Source: Algibacter miyuki
GTDB lineage: Bacteria > Bacteroidota > Bacteroidia > Flavobacteriales > Flavobacteriaceae
Reading direction: 5' to 3' (one strand)
Assembly (NCBI RefSeq): GCF_042427745.1
Contig: NZ_JBHMFA010000009.1
DNA: 64,000 nucleotides
Shown in pieces: positions 61,122 through 64,000 of this stretch; within the stretch, counting starts at the first letter, position 1; each line of letters opens with the position of its first letter. Position numbers and translations under genes: made by a program. Below the pieces are notes generated by a model, which saw nothing but the letters and a program-made list of their open reading frames with translations, was not told the origin of the DNA and ran no database searches.

Positions 61122-62126
61122 TTAATCTAACTTTAATCGGTTTTCACGGTTGGCTAGTTCCCAAGCAGTATAAAATACTAGGCGTGCACGTGTTTCCAAT
61201 AAATCGTATCTAATTTTATCTGGCGTATCGCTAGGCTTGTGGTAATCGGCATGTGTACCATTAAAATAGAATATCACCGGAATGTTGTTTTTTGCAAAGT
61301 TGTAATGGTCCGATCGGTAATAAAAACGGTTTGGGTCGTTTTCATCATTATAAGTATAATCAAAATCTATTTTTGTATGCTCCTTATTTACAGCTTCCGA
61401 AATATCGTGTAATTCTTTACTCAATTTATCAGCTCCAATAAGATATAGGTAGTTTTCATTACCTTCATGTTTTGGGTCTACACGGCCAATCATGTCTATG
61501 TTTAAATTAGCTACGGTGTTTGCTAAAGGAAAAACAGGATCAACATCTGCATAGTATTTAGAACCATAAAGTCCAATTTCTTCAGCGGTAACATGTAAAA
61601 ATAGAATAGAGCGCTTTGGGCCAAAACCTTTATCTGCTGCTTTTTTAAAGGCTTCAGCAATTTCCATTATAGCTACAGTACCCGATCCATCATCATCAGC
61701 ACCATTGTTAATGTCTCCATTTCCTGAAACACCAATGTGGTCTAAATGTGCAGAAATGACAATAATTTCATCTGGCTTTTCTGATCCTTTAATGTAAGCT
61801 AAAACATTTTCAGAAGCTTTTACGCCTTTTTTAAAGTACGATGCAGGAATGTCTTGAAAATAATCACCGTCAGCAATAGGAGATGGGATGCCGTTGGCAA
61901 CATAATGGTCTTTAATAAACTCGATAGCTTTTTTTTGGCCAGGTTCGCCCGTTGCTCGACCTTCAAACTCATCTGATGCATACGTGTAAAGCATCTCTTT
62001 TAATTCCGATTGAGTAATTGTTTTTGCGTAAACATCGGCGTTAGCACTTGTTTTAGATTTGTTTTGAGAGCTACTACAAGCAATTAAAGCAAATGACGCT
62101 AAGCATAGCGAAAGTATTTTTTTCAT
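61122..62126 (-). CDS. M28 family zinc aminopeptidase, lipoprotein
   Basis: The 334-residue protein has a lipoprotein signal (LCLASFALIACSSS, cysteine at 17) and an M28 peptidase domain with all five zinc positions visible: SAHLDHIG (about 123), GADDDGSG (about 141), TAEEIGLYGSKYY (about 180), NLNIDMIGRVDP (about 203) and YRSDHYNFAKNNIPV (about 268). It probably removes N-terminal residues from peptides in the periplasm or at the outer membrane. It is convergent with tRNA-His. Confidence 0.92.
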   Translation of the reverse strand: MKKILSLCLASFALIACSSSQNKSKTSANADVYAKTITQSELKEMLYTYASDEFEGRATGEPGQKKAIEFIKDHYVANGIPSPIADGDYFQDIPASYFKKGVKASENVLAYIKGSEKPDEIIVISAHLDHIGVSGNGDINNGADDDGSGTVAIMEIAEAFKKAADKGFGPKRSILFLHVTAEEIGLYGSKYYADVDPVFPLANTVANLNIDMIGRVDPKHEGNENYLYLIGADKLSKELHDISEAVNKEHTKIDFDYTYNDENDPNRFYYRSDHYNFAKNNIPVIFYFNGTHADYHKPSDTPDKIRYDLLETRARLVFYTAWELANRENRLKLD

Positions 62127-62230
62127 AATAAATTAGTTTTTCGCTAAGATATTATAAATTGAAAACATCAATAGGACTGTTGATGAATATTTTTAATGTC
62201 GTGTTATAAACTCATGGTAAATAACTAAAC

Positions 62231-62273
62231 AAGGGGTTTCGATTTTAATAAGTGCTTAAAACCGAAAGCCCTT
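62231..62273 (-). terminator. Imperfect hairpin after the acidic-tail membrane protein gene
   Basis: AAGGGGTTTCG pairs with CGAAAGCCCTT apart from one G-G mismatch, around a 21-nt loop, just after the stop codon of the minus-strand gene. The T-run is short. Confidence 0.35.
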
Positions 62274-62277
62274 TATT

Positions 62278-62820
62278 TTAAAAATCAATATCTTCTAAAT
62301 CCGATTCGTCTATTTCAAGATCCTCTTCGTTTATTTCTAATTCTGTGGCATCAATTTCTAGTATTTCACCTTCAGTCTCTATTGATTCAGGAGAAACTTC
62401 TAATTCAGTGCCTTCAATTTCTAACGATTCACCTTCTAGTTCTAGCTCTAATTCCGAAGAATCAAAATCCAGCTCTGCTTCATCAATTTCTAATTCTTCA
62501 ATATCCAAACCTTCTAGTTCTTCCATGGCTTCCTCTTCCGATTCTAGCTCTTTGGCGTCAATTATTTCTGTGTCGGCCACTTCAGTAATTGTAAACACTG
62601 CTTTATAAGTAACAATCACTAATGCAGCAATGGTTAAAAAGAACGAAAACTGAATCATCTTATTAATTTTCCCTGTTTTTTTAGACAAGTAAAAAGCGAT
62701 AAAGCCAAAAATTAGTGCGGCTATAGCAGGAAAAACAGCCAAGTTAGAGAGCGGTAATACCGAAAATATAATGGCAAGAGCTGAAGCTATAACGGCAAGT
62801 ATGGTGAATATTTTTTTCAT
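62278..62820 (-). CDS. Membrane protein with 90-residue acidic low-complexity tail
   Basis: The 180-residue protein has three hydrophobic segments (about residues 5-22, 25-46, 57-75), the first two separated by a very short turn, like DUF4190-type small membrane proteins. The C-terminal 90 residues are almost only Glu, Asp, Ile, Leu and Ser/Thr in short alternating units such as LEIDE and LEIEG; by hand count about 44 are acidic and none is basic. The alternating hydrophobic/acidic pattern might form a charged beta-strand stack or bind cations. No enzyme motif is present. I do not recognise a functional family. Confidence 0.7.
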   Translation of the reverse strand: MKKIFTILAVIASALAIIFSVLPLSNLAVFPAIAALIFGFIAFYLSKKTGKINKMIQFSFFLTIAALVIVTYKAVFTITEVADTEIIDAKELESEEEAMEELEGLDIEELEIDEAELDFDSSELELELEGESLEIEGTELEVSPESIETEGEILEIDATELEINEEDLEIDESDLEDIDF

Positions 62821-62872
62821 AATGATGTAAATATATTATTTTGATAGGCGCCACACAAAAGCGCTAAAGCAT

Positions 62873-63649
62873 TTAATTTTTTAAACCCGAAGCCGATTTT
62901 ATTTTAAGCTCACCGTTACCAACAGGAATTTTAAATTTTCCATAAACCGGAATTTTATTAGCATCGGCAGTTAACCATAAAAAGTTGCTCGATCCTTCTA
63001 ATCCACTAGCACTACCAGCACCTACAGAAAGTTTGTAGCATTCTTTAGAACCAATGGCAGTCGATATGGTTTCCTTACCTAAATAAGTTACTTTTCCGTT
63101 AAATTCTTTGCGGTCAAAAATAATAGTAATGTTTTTACTGCTGCCTTTACTCATGCTTGCATAATCAAAAAGACGAATGTAATACAATGCAGAAACAATA
63201 TCCTTAGTGCCCTTATTTATAGAAACTGTTTTATTTTCAACCTGGTTGTTTTTCTTGGTTTGTACAGATTTAACCGTGTTTGTTTTATGACTAAATGTGT
63301 ATTTCATGGCTTTGTAGTAGCCACCTTCATTAATATCACGCTTGTATAAATAAGGTGTTAAGCTTTTAGGGCTTACATAACTCTCGTATAAATCTCTAAT
63401 TTTAAAAAAACTATCCCATTTACTATAAGTCATCGCGGTGAATTTTAAACGCAATAAAGTCGCTTTCGAAGTATTCACTTTAGCTGTTTCCATGGTAACC
63501 TGAGCAATATCAGTTAAAATACCCGACATGTTGTACGAGGCTGTGTAAACTAATTTCTCATTTGTGCCAACAGCATTATTTTGAGCCTGAACGGCTAAAC
63601 TAAAAAACAGAGTAATAAGTAAGGTAAAACGTAACATGCGTATTTTCAT
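62873..63649 (-). CDS. DUF3108 domain secreted protein
   Basis: The 258-residue protein has a signal peptide (LRFTLLITLFFSLAVQAQ) and the DUF3108 layout: EKLVYTASYNMSGILTDIAQVTMET at the start, SKWDSFFKIRDLYESYVSPKSLTPYLYKRDINEGGYYK (about 75-112), and a final GKFKIPVGNGELKI. It is predicted to be a periplasmic beta-clam protein. Function of the family is not known to me. It is followed on the same strand by the acidic-tail membrane protein. Confidence 0.8.
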   Translation of the reverse strand: MKIRMLRFTLLITLFFSLAVQAQNNAVGTNEKLVYTASYNMSGILTDIAQVTMETAKVNTSKATLLRLKFTAMTYSKWDSFFKIRDLYESYVSPKSLTPYLYKRDINEGGYYKAMKYTFSHKTNTVKSVQTKKNNQVENKTVSINKGTKDIVSALYYIRLFDYASMSKGSSKNITIIFDRKEFNGKVTYLGKETISTAIGSKECYKLSVGAGSASGLEGSSNFLWLTADANKIPVYGKFKIPVGNGELKIKSASGLKN

Positions 63650-63817
63650 AATTATAGGTTATAAGGTGGCATTAATCATTTATTGTGCCAAAAATACAAC
63701 ATGAAAAATATTATCAAGCACTTAAAATATAAATATTTAACGGTAGTGCTGTAACAATCTGTAAGTATAAGCGTCATATAAGTATATCAATCAAAACAAT
63801 CAAAAACAATCACAATC

Positions 63818-64000
63818 ATGAGAGAAGATAATCAATTTATCGTTTTAGCCCATTTAAGTCAATTAATAATCTTAGTAACCGGCTTCGGAAGTCTGTTGCT
63901 TCCACTAATATTGTGGATAACACAAAAAGATAAAATTCACCAAATGGACACGCACGGTAAAAATATTGTCAACTTTCAATTAAGTCTCATTGTATGGTTT
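63818..64000 (+). CDS. DUF4870 family small membrane protein, N-terminal fragment (cut by window edge)
   Basis: Sixty-one codons from ATG 63818 are visible: MREDNQFIVLAHLSQL, a hydrophobic helix (IILVTGFGSLLLPLILWI), then QKDKIHQMDTHGKNIVNFQLS. This is the typical DUF4870/Tic20-like start, with the D-x-HGKxxxNFQ motif between helices. The gene continues beyond the window. Its leader contains three short repeats of CAATCAAAA-like sequence (63787-63817). Confidence 0.75.
   Translation, partial: MREDNQFIVLAHLSQLIILVTGFGSLLLPLILWITQKDKIHQMDTHGKNIVNFQLSLIVWF

Overview
The window is AT-rich DNA from a member of the Bacteroidota, almost certainly a marine Flavobacteriaceae. The evidence is gliding and type IX secretion genes (gldJ, porU, porV), a SusC/SusD pair, bacillithiol synthesis (bshB1), many carboxypeptidase-regulatory-domain and DUF547 proteins, sodium-coupled transporters (NhaD, an SSS symporter, an SLC13 permease), and promoters of the Bacteroidota type (TTG about 18 to 21 nt before TAnnTTTG). 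Shine-Dalgarno sequences are not evident and several genes start with TTG or GTG.

Layout. Positions 1-4303 (minus strand) hold a tightly coupled operon: an FAD/NAD oxidoreductase, a NosR/NapH-like membrane polyferredoxin, a YwqK/MORN-repeat secreted protein and two family 2 glycosyltransferases, the last cut by the window edge. Diverging from it are a DUF547 protein, a predicted outer-membrane barrel, a GH113-like lipoprotein and a small BamA-like barrel with one POTRA domain (4507-8605). A 56-residue gene with its own promoter and a shared terminator follows (8861-9031). Next come pyruvate carboxylase, a protein-phosphatase-like phosphoesterase and a CarboxypepD_reg protein (9116-15032).

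Positions 15233-28942 (minus strand) form the most distinctive region: an extended arsenosugar-biosynthesis cluster. Reading 5' to 3' it encodes an AhpD-like protein, radical SAM enzyme ArsS, a TIGR04282-like transferase, a SusC/SusD pair, a sodium:solute symporter, a degenerate metallophosphoesterase, a rhodanese interrupted by an in-frame stop, a second TIGR04282 transferase, purine nucleoside phosphorylase, a fatty acid hydroxylase/sterol desaturase family protein, a DUF547 lipoprotein and a TIGR04283 glycosyltransferase. ArsS would attach the 5'-deoxyadenosyl group to dimethylarsenite, PNP could remove adenine, and the transferases would add the aglycone. No arsM-like methyltransferase is in the window.

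Positions 29073-37539 hold acyl-CoA dehydrogenase, anmK, a Glu/Leu-type dehydrogenase, nhaD, exbB-exbD-tonB and folC. Two identical tRNA-Val genes and a PAS-LuxR regulator follow. A structured, possibly non-coding RNA-producing stretch lies at 38709-38971. Then come murF, gldJ, porU and porV (38974-47439), the last three being core type IX secretion/gliding components.

Positions 47513-64000 are mostly housekeeping genes: an M48 protease, two GNAT acetyltransferases, tRNA-Gly, pepE, two CarboxypepD_reg paralogues, a DUF6702 protein, an M1 peptidase, tatA with a GTG start, a DUF2490 protein, pckA next to an SLC13 permease, bshB1, tRNA-His, an M28 peptidase, a membrane protein with a 90-residue acidic tail, a DUF3108 protein and the start of a DUF4870 protein. 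All family assignments come from reading motifs and recalling families; no database search was run.
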